DNA of 64,000 nt from Pseudolysinimonas yzui. Its GTDB lineage: Bacteria; Actinomycetota; Actinomycetes; Actinomycetales; Microbacteriaceae. Position numbers and translations under genes: made by a program. Shown piece by piece: positions 25,761 through 33,020 of the stretch; positions within the stretch are counted from its first letter, which is position 1, and each line of letters begins with the position of its first letter. The DNA is taken from the NCBI RefSeq assembly GCF_014653215.1, contig NZ_BNAI01000002.1, positions 310,001 through 374,000 of the forward strand. Reading direction: 5' to 3'. Below the pieces are notes generated by a model. It was not told the DNA's origin. It was given only the letters and a program-made list of their open reading frames with translations, and ran no database searches.

Positions 25761-26018
25761 GCGTCCCCCAGATGGCCGATTCCGCGGCCGAGCACCGACT
25801 AAATCGACCGGGGGTGACTCGTACGGCAGTGGTCCGAAACCACGCCGGATCTCTGAAGCCGTTCGGCGTCGCCAGACAACCTCGGTGTGCGTACCTTCCG
25901 CTTCGAGGCGAACGCTTCGACGTGGATGGCGATCGACTCGTGGCGGACCCAGACCAGGACGGGGATGGCTTGGGCGACTGAGTGATTGCGCCTTCGCCCC
26001 GCTCGAACACGGCATCGC

Positions 26019-26024
26019 TATCCT
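26019..26024 (+). promoter_or_regulatory. Leaderless -10 box TATCCT for the TIR gene
   Basis: TATCCT is followed by six bases and then the GTG at 26031. The 25761-26018 stretch upstream shows no convincing gene. Confidence 0.5.
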
Positions 26025-26030
26025 GACGCG

Positions 26031-26843
26031 GTGAGAGTGTTCATTAGCTGGTCGGGTCGTCCGGCACGTCGGGTAGCAGAAACCCTGAAGGTCGTGCTAG
26101 CCGAAGTGCTCAATGGGGTCGAGTGCTTCGTATCGAGCAAGGACATCGCGAAGGGTGCGCGCGGCCTAAACGTCATCGCGGAGAACCTCAACAACTCGGA
26201 CTTCGGCCTCGTCGTCGTCACTCGCGCGAACTTGGGTTCGAGTTGGATCAACTTCGAGGCCGGGGCGCTCGGGCGGACTCTTGGCCACGAGAAGGTCTCG
26301 CCGCTCTTGCTCGACCTTCCCGAGGGTGATGTGAAAGGCCCCTTGAGCCAGTTTCAGATGACGACACTCACGGACAAGGAGGACGTTTGGCAACTCGTCT
26401 CCGACCTGAACGCCCACATTGACCTGGCAATCCCTGAAGGGCCGCGGCGGACCTTGTATGAGGCGGCGTGGCCGACGCTGGAAACCGCGGTCACCGAGGC
26501 GCTGAACTACAAGCCAGTGAAGGCGAAACGAGCCCCCGAGGACACGATGGAGGAGGTGCTGCTGGCCGTGCGGGAACTCTCCAACCGGGGTTCGAAGCGC
26601 CAAGCCTTCAGCGAGATTCGGGATGCACTCGAGGAGCACATTGGGGTGGCCTTCAGTTTGAAGTTCGTGCAGGTTCATGGCGGTCTGGTGCTCAGCATTC
26701 GAGTTGCCGACAAGGGCCGCCCTCTCGAAGACCTTCCAATAGACGTGGAGGGCTTGCGCGGGGTGGCGATCGACTGGGCCTGGACCTTCTACCTTTCGCC
26801 GAAGTCTGACGCGTGGGACGGGATCTCCATCTACGAGGAATAG
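26031..26843 (+). CDS. TIR-domain protein
   Basis: A 270-residue protein. MRVFISWSGRPARRVAETLK is the first strand and helix of a bacterial TIR domain, VECFVSSKDIAKG the BB-loop region, DFGLVVVTRANLGSSWINFE the strand and helix with the catalytic-type Glu (Glu77). This suggests NAD-hydrolysing or signal-producing activity, as in defence TIR effectors. Residues 165-270 form a second, unknown alpha/beta domain (FSLKFVQVHGGLVLSIRVAD). The GTG at 26031 gives a protein that begins exactly at the first TIR strand. Confidence 0.7.
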   Translation: MRVFISWSGRPARRVAETLKVVLAEVLNGVECFVSSKDIAKGARGLNVIAENLNNSDFGLVVVTRANLGSSWINFEAGALGRTLGHEKVSPLLLDLPEGDVKGPLSQFQMTTLTDKEDVWQLVSDLNAHIDLAIPEGPRRTLYEAAWPTLETAVTEALNYKPVKAKRAPEDTMEEVLLAVRELSNRGSKRQAFSEIRDALEEHIGVAFSLKFVQVHGGLVLSIRVADKGRPLEDLPIDVEGLRGVAIDWAWTFYLSPKSDAWDGISIYEE

Positions 26844-26968
26844 CGCAGCTCAGGCGGCAAGCCCGCAGGAGACGGCGCAGCGGCGTACCGCTTACCAATT
26901 CGTGACAGTTCCGACTTCGACCCGTCGCCCCGCCAACGCAAGCCGCACCGGCGCGCGTCATGGGAGGC

Positions 26969-27813
26969 TCAGTGCTGGGCCCTCCATGAGTACCGCGGGT
27001 CGTACCCAAGTACCTCGCGGGCGTGGTCGATCCCCAGCAGCGTCTCGTGCTCCCCGAGCTCGCGCCGCACCTCGACGTCGGGAAAGTACTCCGCCATCAA
27101 CGAGGCAGTCGAGCGCTCCATCACGGTGTCTGCCGCCGCGATGATGAACCGGTCGAACCCGGGGCGGCCGGCATCCAGAGCTCTCATGATCGCCTGCGCC
27201 CCGTCGCGGGCGTCGATGTAGCCCCAGAGGTTCCACCTGCGGCTCTCCGGGTCGCTCTGGAAGGCGGCGAACCCGGGTAGTCGTCGGGGGTCATCACGTT
27301 CGAGAACCGCAGCGCCGTGATCGAGAGGTCGGCATCCCAGCGCACGACCTTGCGGGCGAGCTCCTCTTCGAGGTGCTTGGTGAGCGAGTAGATGCTCTCG
27401 GGGCGGGTGTCGTACTGTTCGTCGGCCGGCGCGTAGGGCGGGTCGATCGCGAACGGCAGGCCGAGCACCGTCTCGCTCGACGCGAACACGACGCGACGGA
27501 TGCCCGCTTTGCGGGCCCCGTGGATGACGTTGAACGTCGCGAGCATGTTGTTGCGGAACGTCGCCACGTCGGTTTCGATCCCCGGCGCCGGAACGGCACC
27601 CAGGTGCACGACCCCGTCGAGCCCGCGGTGCCGTTCGTCGATGCCGCTGAGCGCGTCGAAGACTGATCCGGAATCGGTGAGGTCGATGCGGGTGAACCCG
27701 GCGCGGCGGGGTCCGGCCTGATCGAGGGCGACGACGTCGTGGCCGGCTTCCCGCAGTTCGCGTTCGACGACGGCGCCGAGCTTTCCGTTCGATCCGGTGA
27801 GCGCGAGTTTCAT
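26969..27813 (-). pseudogene. NAD-dependent epimerase/dehydratase, frameshifted
   Basis: Residues 1-182 read as a complete SDR-type epimerase front: LALTGSNGKLGAVV (dinucleotide site), DLTDSG, HLGAVPAPG and the catalytic SIYSLTKH (Tyr and Lys). Near 27274-27280 the frame breaks at CCCGGG followed by TTCG. Adding one base there restores PGFAAFQSDPESRRWNLWGY and then the C-terminal part ending QH at 26969. A one-base loss in a G run, or a sequencing error, explains it. The ATG at 27813 has a GAGGGG Shine-Dalgarno. It has no clear link to the pca genes. Confidence 0.7.
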
Positions 27814-27871
27814 CGGTGTCCCCTCGTTGGTGCTCGGCTCACGCTACTTCTCGGTTCCAAGATCGGGCTCG

Positions 27872-28249
27872 TCAGCCGACGAGCTGGTGAGCGCGTTGGT
27901 GGGAGACGCCGAGAATCGCCCCGATGTCGCGAACGGGAATCTTCTTTCCGGCCAGCGTCTGCGCCAAGCGGCGAGTGTCTTCGGCGACTTGATCACGTGC
28001 CGCCTCTGCCTCCGCCCTCTCCGCCTCAAGCTTTGTGATCGCGTCCAAGATGTTGATGCCGTCGACGTCGATGACGGCGACCGCCACGTCGACCTCTTCA
28101 ATCGGTACGTCAAGGCTGACGGCAATGTAGTCGCGGGCCATGAGCGGGGCTTCCTCGAGCCGGCGAGCCTGGGTGAGGCCATCGACCTCGGGGATAGCGA
28201 CCATCCACCACTTGCCGTCGCGGGTCACCTCGACGCGGTACGCGGTCAT
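27872..28249 (-). CDS. HicB-like protein with C-terminal HTH, no HicA nearby
   Basis: A 125-residue protein. TAYRVEVTRDGKWWMVAIPEVDG is a HicB-like beta fold, a coiled helix follows (DAITKLEAERAEAEAARDQV), and the C-terminus GAILGVSHQRAHQLV is a helix-turn-helix. Such proteins are antitoxins and autorepressors, but no HicA-like small RNase gene lies on either side. The ATG at 28249 is supported by an abutting promoter and operator; an in-frame ATG upstream would lie inside the operator. Confidence 0.65.
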   Translation of the reverse strand: MTAYRVEVTRDGKWWMVAIPEVDGLTQARRLEEAPLMARDYIAVSLDVPIEEVDVAVAVIDVDGINILDAITKLEAERAEAEAARDQVAEDTRRLAQTLAGKKIPVRDIGAILGVSHQRAHQLVG

Positions 28250-28255
28250 CCCACC

Positions 28256-28278
28256 AATATAGTCTAGGAACACTAGAC
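28256..28278 (-). promoter_or_regulatory. HicB-like gene promoter and operator
   Basis: On the minus strand a -10 box TATATT (28256-28261) ends six bases before the ATG. Directly upstream is a perfect palindrome, GTCTAG-5-CTAGAC (28262-28278), placed between -10 and -35. This is the expected site for autorepression by the HTH of the gene product. Confidence 0.55.
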
Positions 28279-28312
28279 ACTTTCAAGGCGGGCTGGTCGA
28301 AGTCTGTGGAGA

Positions 28313-28358
28313 GGTTTCGATACGCGTCCGCCTTCGGCGGGCGCTACTCAACCAGCGG
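28313..28358. repeat. REP-like palindromic repeat
   Basis: The element begins GGTTTCGATACGCG, has a hairpin of about nine pairs with a TTCG loop, and ends GCTACTCAACCAGCGGG. The same ends occur in the inverted pair at 32161-32262. It lies just downstream of pcaC. Confidence 0.6.
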
Positions 28359-28359
28359 G

Positions 28360-28740
28360 TTAGGCGGAGTCGCCCAACGTCTCTCTCAACAGCGCAGTGC
28401 CGTGGTTCGCGACAGGCACACCGCGGTAAAGGCCGACCTGCAGGATGATCTCGCGAATCTCCTCCCGGGTGAGGCCGTTGGTGATAGCCGCACGAAAGTG
28501 CATCGGCACTTCCTCCCAGTAGCCCGCGGTCATCAGCGCCGTCAGGGTCACGATCGAGCGGGAGCGGCGGTCGAGCCCGGGGCGTGACCAGATGTCACCC
28601 CAGGCGACGCGGGTGATGTAGTCCTGAAAGTCGGCGTTGTCGGGGTTCACGTTGGCGACGGCACGATCCACATGCGCGTCGCCCAGCACCTCACGCCTGA
28701 CGCGCATCCCGTTGGTGCGACGTTCCTCATCCGAGCTCAC
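28360..28740 (-). CDS. pcaC: 4-carboxymuconolactone decarboxylase
   Basis: A 126-residue protein of the usual PcaC size: RREVLGDAHVDRAVAN, DFQDYITRVAWGDIWSRPGL and LTREEIREIILQVGLYRGVP are standard family segments, with the catalytic His in the VPMHFRAA/GVPVANHG part. It decarboxylates 4-carboxymuconolactone to beta-ketoadipate enol-lactone. The GTG start overlaps the pcaD stop. It is the last gene of the pcaHGBDC half; pcaI lies about 9 kb away. Confidence 0.9.
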   Translation of the reverse strand: MSSDEERRTNGMRVRREVLGDAHVDRAVANVNPDNADFQDYITRVAWGDIWSRPGLDRRSRSIVTLTALMTAGYWEEVPMHFRAAITNGLTREEIREIILQVGLYRGVPVANHGTALLRETLGDSA

Positions 28741-29510
28741 AGCGGCACCTCCGACAGCAGGATCGCGGCCACCTCGGCCGGTTTCTCGACGGGCGCCAGG
28801 TGCGACGCCCCGGCGATGACGTGGAACGAACCCGTGCGCGCCGCAGCCGCAGTCTCCTCGGCGGCGGCCAGGGTGAGCACCGGGTCGAGTTCGCCGGCGA
28901 TCACGGTGAGCGGCATCGCGAGGTCGCGCACCCGCGCGCGGTAGTCGGCCGCCCCGAGTGCCTCGTTGCAGAGGGCGTAACTCTCGTCGTCGACATCCAT
29001 CAGGTCGCTCAGCAGCGGCGACGCGACCGTCGGCGAGGCGTCGATGAACCCGGGGGCGAACCACCGCGACGCCGAGCCCTGCACGAGCGACGGGGTTCCC
29101 GACGCGCGAACGGATGCGGCGCGCTCGGCCCAGCCCTCAGCGGTTCCGAGGCGGGGCAGCGAGCAGATCATCGTCGTGGCGACGATGCGCTCCGGGGCGC
29201 GCAGTCCGAGCGCGAGCGACACGAGGCCGCCGAGCGAGATGCCCGCCACCGCGAAGCGACCGAGGCCGACGTCATCCACCGCCCTCAGCACGCCCTCGGC
29301 GATCTCGTCGACCGTGAACCCAGAAGTCGCGGCGGGTGAGACGCCGTGGCCCGGCAGGTCCCAACCGAAGAGCGGATGCCGGTCGGCCAGCAGCGGACGC
29401 ACACCGTCCCAGACGCGGGCGACACGCGTGCCCAGTGACGGGCCGAGCACGAACGGCAGGCCGCCGCCTCCCGTCGCGAGAGGCACCAGGCGGATGTCGG
29501 GCACGGTCAC
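28737..29510 (-). CDS. pcaD: 3-oxoadipate enol-lactonase
   Basis: A 257-residue alpha/beta hydrolase. The nucleophile elbow is AGISLGG, the acid AGELDPV and the base GASHLAPVE. It opens beta-ketoadipate enol-lactone to beta-ketoadipate. The GTG start overlaps the pcaB stop, and the stop overlaps pcaC. PcaC and PcaD are separate here, not fused as PcaL. Confidence 0.85.
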   Translation of the reverse strand: MTVPDIRLVPLATGGGGLPFVLGPSLGTRVARVWDGVRPLLADRHPLFGWDLPGHGVSPAATSGFTVDEIAEGVLRAVDDVGLGRFAVAGISLGGLVSLALGLRAPERIVATTMICSLPRLGTAEGWAERAASVRASGTPSLVQGSASRWFAPGFIDASPTVASPLLSDLMDVDDESYALCNEALGAADYRARVRDLAMPLTVIAGELDPVLTLAAAEETAAAARTGSFHVIAGASHLAPVEKPAEVAAILLSEVPL

Positions 29511-30709
29511 GTGAGCTCCTCCTCGATGGCGACCAGCAGTCGGTCGAGCAGCACGTCCGACGAGCCGAGGTAGTTAGAGGGCACAGCGTCGGCGGGCGCG
29601 GCGGGCCCCGTTGCGAACTTCGCGCGTTCGGCGAGCAGATCCCCAGCCGACGAGGCAACGTGCGCGGCGATCACCGACGGGTACACCCGCAGGCCCTCCG
29701 CGAGTTCGAGTGCCGTCGCGGCAGCCCCGCCGGCGAGGCGCAGCAGATCGCGGAACGGCGCCCACTCCGCGTGCCAGGCACCATCCGGACGCTCGTCGAC
29801 GGTGACGGCGGCGGCGTGCAGCGACGCGCCCAGGAACGGCGCCCGGGTCGCGGCACCCGTCAGCAGCACCGCCCGCACCGGGTTGGACTTGTGCGGCATC
29901 GTCGACGACCCGCCCGCGGCACCGTCGTCGAGTTCGCCCAGCCGCGCGAGGGTGGCGACGTTGCGCCCGATCGTGCCGGTGGCATCCGTCAGTTCCACGA
30001 GCGCGTCGCCGAGCCGGGTGACGGGGGAGCGGTGCACGTGCCACGGGGCGATCGCCTCGGCGAGCCCGAGTTCCCGCGCGACGCGCGACGCGATCGACAC
30101 GCCGTCGAGACCCGACGCCGAGAACGCGGCGAGGGTGCCAGCCGCTCCGCCGAGCTGCACGGGCAGGGCATCCGCCGCCGTGCGCACCGCCGAGGTGGCG
30201 CGCGCGACGCTCCACGCCCAGCCCGCCAGCTTCAGCCCGAGCGTCGTCGGGGTCGCCGGCTGTGTGAGGGTGCGGCCGGCGATCACCGTGCGGCGGTGAG
30301 CGGTGGCGTGCTCGGCGAGCATCCGCGCGGTGCCGGTGGCATCCGTCACCGTGACGGCGGCGGCATCCCGGGCGACGAGCGCGAGCGCGGTGTCGAGCGC
30401 ATCCTGCGAGGTCGCCCCCCGGTGCAGCCAGTGCGCGGCATCGCCCTCGAGGCGCGATCGCAGGGCGGCGAGCAGCGGGATGACGGGGTTGCCCCCGGCG
30501 CGCGCCTCCGCGGCGAGGGCGGCGGCATCCAGATCCGACCCGGCGGCGTCGATCGCGGCGGCCACCCCGGCCGGGGCGCACGCCGACGCGAGGGCCGACT
30601 CGAAGCGCACGAGGGCGTCGAGGATGGCGGCATCCGAGGTCACTGACGCGACCGGCCTGCCCGCCCACACGGGGTCGAGCAGGCCGACGTCGGCGTCAGT
30701 TGAAGGCAA
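29507..30709 (-). CDS. pcaB: 3-carboxy-cis,cis-muconate cycloisomerase
   Basis: A fumarase/aspartase-superfamily enzyme of about 400 residues. RGATSQDALDTAL and GGSSTMPHKSNPVRA (the mobile signature loop) are diagnostic. It lactonises 3-carboxymuconate to 4-carboxymuconolactone. The start is ambiguous: a TTG at 30709 has AAGGAG ten bases before it and gives a normal N-terminus (DVGLLDPVWAG); a GTG at 30730 would add seven basic residues. Either way the frame overlaps the pcaG end. Confidence 0.85.
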   Translation of the reverse strand: MPSTDADVGLLDPVWAGRPVASVTSDAAILDALVRFESALASACAPAGVAAAIDAAGSDLDAAALAAEARAGGNPVIPLLAALRSRLEGDAAHWLHRGATSQDALDTALALVARDAAAVTVTDATGTARMLAEHATAHRRTVIAGRTLTQPATPTTLGLKLAGWAWSVARATSAVRTAADALPVQLGGAAGTLAAFSASGLDGVSIASRVARELGLAEAIAPWHVHRSPVTRLGDALVELTDATGTIGRNVATLARLGELDDGAAGGSSTMPHKSNPVRAVLLTGAATRAPFLGASLHAAAVTVDERPDGAWHAEWAPFRDLLRLAGGAAATALELAEGLRVYPSVIAAHVASSAGDLLAERAKFATGPAAPADAVPSNYLGSSDVLLDRLLVAIEEELT

Positions 30710-31262
30710 GGAAGACGGTCTCCTTCTCACCCTGCAGATGGATGTCGTGGCGCAGCCCGCCGGGAACTTCCGTCGCGATGAGGGTCGCCCGGCGCTCCGG
30801 GGTGAGCCGGCCCAGGAACTCGCTGTTCTCCAGCTCGGGCCCCGGCACGTAGATGCGGGTGTGCAGGCGCGCGAGCAGGCCGCGGGCGAACACGATCACC
30901 GCGAAGAACGCCGGCTTGCCGGGTTCCGTCGGTGCGGGCAGCACCGTCGTGAACTCGTAGTGCCCCTCCTCGTCGGAACCGCTGCGGCCGAAGCCCGAGA
31001 ACGAGTCGGCCTTGCGCACGATCGAGCCCGACACCGCCGGAACGTGACCCTCGGCATCCGTCTGCCAGATCTCGACCACCGCATCCGGAACCGGGTCGCC
31101 GTTGCCGTCGTACACGTAACCGCTCAGCACGATCGACCCGGCGCTGCCGGCGGGCACGATCTCTTCCGAGCCGTCGAAGGCCATGCCGATCGCGTAGTAC
31201 GGGCCGACGGTCTGGTCGGCGGTCGGGAACAGCTTCGGGGCGCTTGCCTTGGCGGTGCTCAT
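30696..31262 (-). CDS. pcaG: Protocatechuate 3,4-dioxygenase alpha subunit
   Basis: A 188-residue alpha subunit: FPTADQTVGPYYAIGM at the start, VVEIWQTDAEG and the closing EKETVFLAFN are typical PcaG segments. It lacks the iron-binding Tyr/His set, as expected, since that is carried by PcaH. The ATG overlaps the pcaH stop (ATGA). Confidence 0.9.
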   Translation of the reverse strand: MSTAKASAPKLFPTADQTVGPYYAIGMAFDGSEEIVPAGSAGSIVLSGYVYDGNGDPVPDAVVEIWQTDAEGHVPAVSGSIVRKADSFSGFGRSGSDEEGHYEFTTVLPAPTEPGKPAFFAVIVFARGLLARLHTRIYVPGPELENSEFLGRLTPERRATLIATEVPGGLRHDIHLQGEKETVFLAFN

Positions 31263-32074
31263 TCGTCCTCCTCCGGCCCATCGACGCTCGAGAACCAGGT
31301 GCGGTTGCGCCCGTTCAACACGATGTCCCAACGGTATCCGAGAGCCCAGTTCGGAACCGTGACGTCGTGGTCGTATTTCGCGATCAGGCTCTTCTGCCCG
31401 ATCGGGCTCGTGATCGACTGGAAGATCGGGTCGAGCGGCATCAGCTGGTCGCCCGGGAAGTACATCTGCGTCACCATGCGCTCGGTGAACTCGTTGCCGA
31501 ACACCGAGAAATGGATGTGCGCGGGCCGCCAGGCGTTCTCGTGGTTGGGCCACGGGTAGGCGCCCGGCTTGATGCTGACGAACTTGTACTCGCCCTGGTC
31601 GTTCGTGATCACGCGACCGACGCCGTTGAAGTTCGGGTCGAGCGGCGCGGGGTGGCGCTCCTTCTTCTGCCGGTACCGGCCTCCCGCGTTCGCCTGCCAG
31701 ATCTCCACCAGCTGATTTGCAGCCGGGCGACCGTCGGCATCCGTCACCCTGCCTGTGACGATGATGCGCTCGCCCTGCGGCTCGCCGTTCACCTGGGTGG
31801 TGAGGTCGTACTCGGTCCAGTGCACGTCGCGGTGCCCGAACGCCGGACTCGCGAGTTCGATGGTTTCGGGGTCGACCAGCTCGAGGTTGGCGCTCGGATG
31901 CCGCAGGATGCTCGAGCGGTACGGCGGGTAGTCGATGAGCGTGCGGTGATCTCCCCAGTTGGGGTCGCTGCTCGTCGGCTTGTTCTTGCGGATGTCGGCG
32001 ATCTCGGCGTCGATGTCCGCTTGGGTGGGATGCCCCGGCGGATACGTCGCGGCGCTCTTGGGGATGTCGTCCAT
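31259..32074 (-). CDS. pcaH: Protocatechuate 3,4-dioxygenase beta subunit
   Basis: A 271-residue intradiol dioxygenase subunit. Iron ligands are recognisable as the Tyr in GGRYRQKKE, the Tyr in PGAYPWPNHENAWRP and the two His in PAHIHFSVFG. It cleaves protocatechuate to 3-carboxy-cis,cis-muconate with PcaG. I chose the ATG at 32074 with GGAG before it; an in-frame extension upstream runs through a repeat and is unlikely. It is the first gene of pcaHGBDC. Confidence 0.9.
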   Translation of the reverse strand: MDDIPKSAATYPPGHPTQADIDAEIADIRKNKPTSSDPNWGDHRTLIDYPPYRSSILRHPSANLELVDPETIELASPAFGHRDVHWTEYDLTTQVNGEPQGERIIVTGRVTDADGRPAANQLVEIWQANAGGRYRQKKERHPAPLDPNFNGVGRVITNDQGEYKFVSIKPGAYPWPNHENAWRPAHIHFSVFGNEFTERMVTQMYFPGDQLMPLDPIFQSITSPIGQKSLIAKYDHDVTVPNWALGYRWDIVLNGRNRTWFSSVDGPEEDE

Positions 32075-32160
32075 GTCACTCCAATGTGGTCGCAGCGATT
32101 CTCCCGCCCGGGGGTTGCCGACCACGCATCCCGTCTCACTCAGTGGAATCCCCCTCCCCT

Positions 32161-32262
32161 CGGTGGTTGAGTAGCCCGCGCAGCGGGCGTGTCGAAACCA
32201 CAACCCGAGTAACCCGTCGGGGTGGTTTCGACACGCCGCCTGCGGCGGCTACTCAACCACCG
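32161..32262. repeat. Inverted pair of REP-like elements (BIME-like)
   Basis: Two copies face each other: 32161-32200 begins CGGTGGTTGAGTAGCC and ends GTGTCGAAACCAC, and 32221-32262 reads the reverse, GGTGGTTTCGACACGCC to GCTACTCAACCACCG. Each has an internal GC hairpin. The right copy forms the last codons and the stop of the IclR gene. Confidence 0.65.
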
Positions 32263-33017
32263 AAAGTCGTGTCCAACCGGGCTTCGATCGCGGCGACGGC
32301 ACGGCGCAGGAGGGGCAGCAGACGCACCTCGTCGGCACTGGAGGCGTGGGCGACGATGCCGATCGCGGCCGCGGGCAGCCCGGGCCGGTCGCGAAGGGGC
32401 ATCGCGATCGAGATGTTGCCGAGCGTCATCTCCTGCCGGGTGTAGGCCCACCCTTTGCCCGCCTCGGCGACGATCACCTCGCGCAGCTTCGCGGCATCCG
32501 TGATGGTGTGCCGGGTCTCGGCTTCGAGCGGTGCGCGCAGGTACTCGTCGAGCCACGCGGGGGTGCGGGTCAGCAGGATCGCCCGGCCCACGCCGGTGGC
32601 GTGCAGCGGATGCCGCTGCCCCACCTCGCTGAGCGTCGGGATGGCGCGCTTGCCGTTCGCCTTCGCGACGTACAGCACCTCGTGGCCGACGAGCACCCCG
32701 AGGTGCACGTTCTCGCCGGTGCCCTCGTACAGCTCGATCAGTTCGGGCAGGGCGGCTTCGCGCAGCTGCCGCAACACGGCGGAGCGCTCGCCGAGCTCCC
32801 ACAACCCGAGTCCCATCGAGACTCCGTCGGCGGTGCGTTCGACGGCGCCGAGCCGGGCGAGTTCGGCGACCAGGCGGTGCGTGGTCGACACCGGGAGCCC
32901 CGCGGCGTGCGCGAGGTCGGGTACGGCGATCGCGGTGCCGTCCGCCGGGAGGGCGCGCAGCATCCGGAACGCCCGCTCCAGCAGCGAGACGCCCGGCTCG
33001 CCCGACCGCCCGGCCAC
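32253..33017 (-). CDS. IclR-family regulator next to pcaH
   Basis: A 254-residue IclR-type protein: winged helix at residues 8-65 (VSLLERAFRMLRALPAD, LAHAAGLPVSTTHRLVAEL), then the ligand domain (VLVGHEVLYVAKANGK, HATGVGRAILLTR). It lacks the YVQSLxRG start of the PcaR subgroup, so its ligand may differ. It is upstream of pcaH on the same strand, with a repeat pair between them. Its last residues (TTFGG) and stop codon are supplied by the REP-like repeat. The GTG at 33017 lies four bases after the ABC exporter stop. Confidence 0.75.
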   Translation of the reverse strand: MAGRSGEPGVSLLERAFRMLRALPADGTAIAVPDLAHAAGLPVSTTHRLVAELARLGAVERTADGVSMGLGLWELGERSAVLRQLREAALPELIELYEGTGENVHLGVLVGHEVLYVAKANGKRAIPTLSEVGQRHPLHATGVGRAILLTRTPAWLDEYLRAPLEAETRHTITDAAKLREVIVAEAGKGWAYTRQEMTLGNISIAMPLRDRPGLPAAAIGIVAHASSADEVRLLPLLRRAVAAIEARLDTTFGG

Positions 33018-33020
33018 CGG

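Noticed and set aside
25772-25981. A small plus-strand frame between the membrane and TIR genes
   Set aside because: No Shine-Dalgarno or leaderless promoter precedes it, and its ending (DPDQDGDGLGD) is the only organised part. I see no gene in this 270-base stretch.
26958-27236. A minus-strand frame starting MEPLGLHRR over the epimerase end
   Set aside because: It is out of frame with the epimerase C-terminus and has no domain; it appears only because of the frameshift.
19131-28359. Attachment sites or target duplications at the edges of the island
   Set aside because: I compared the sequence next to pcaI with that next to pcaC by eye and found no shared direct repeat and no integrase or transposase gene.
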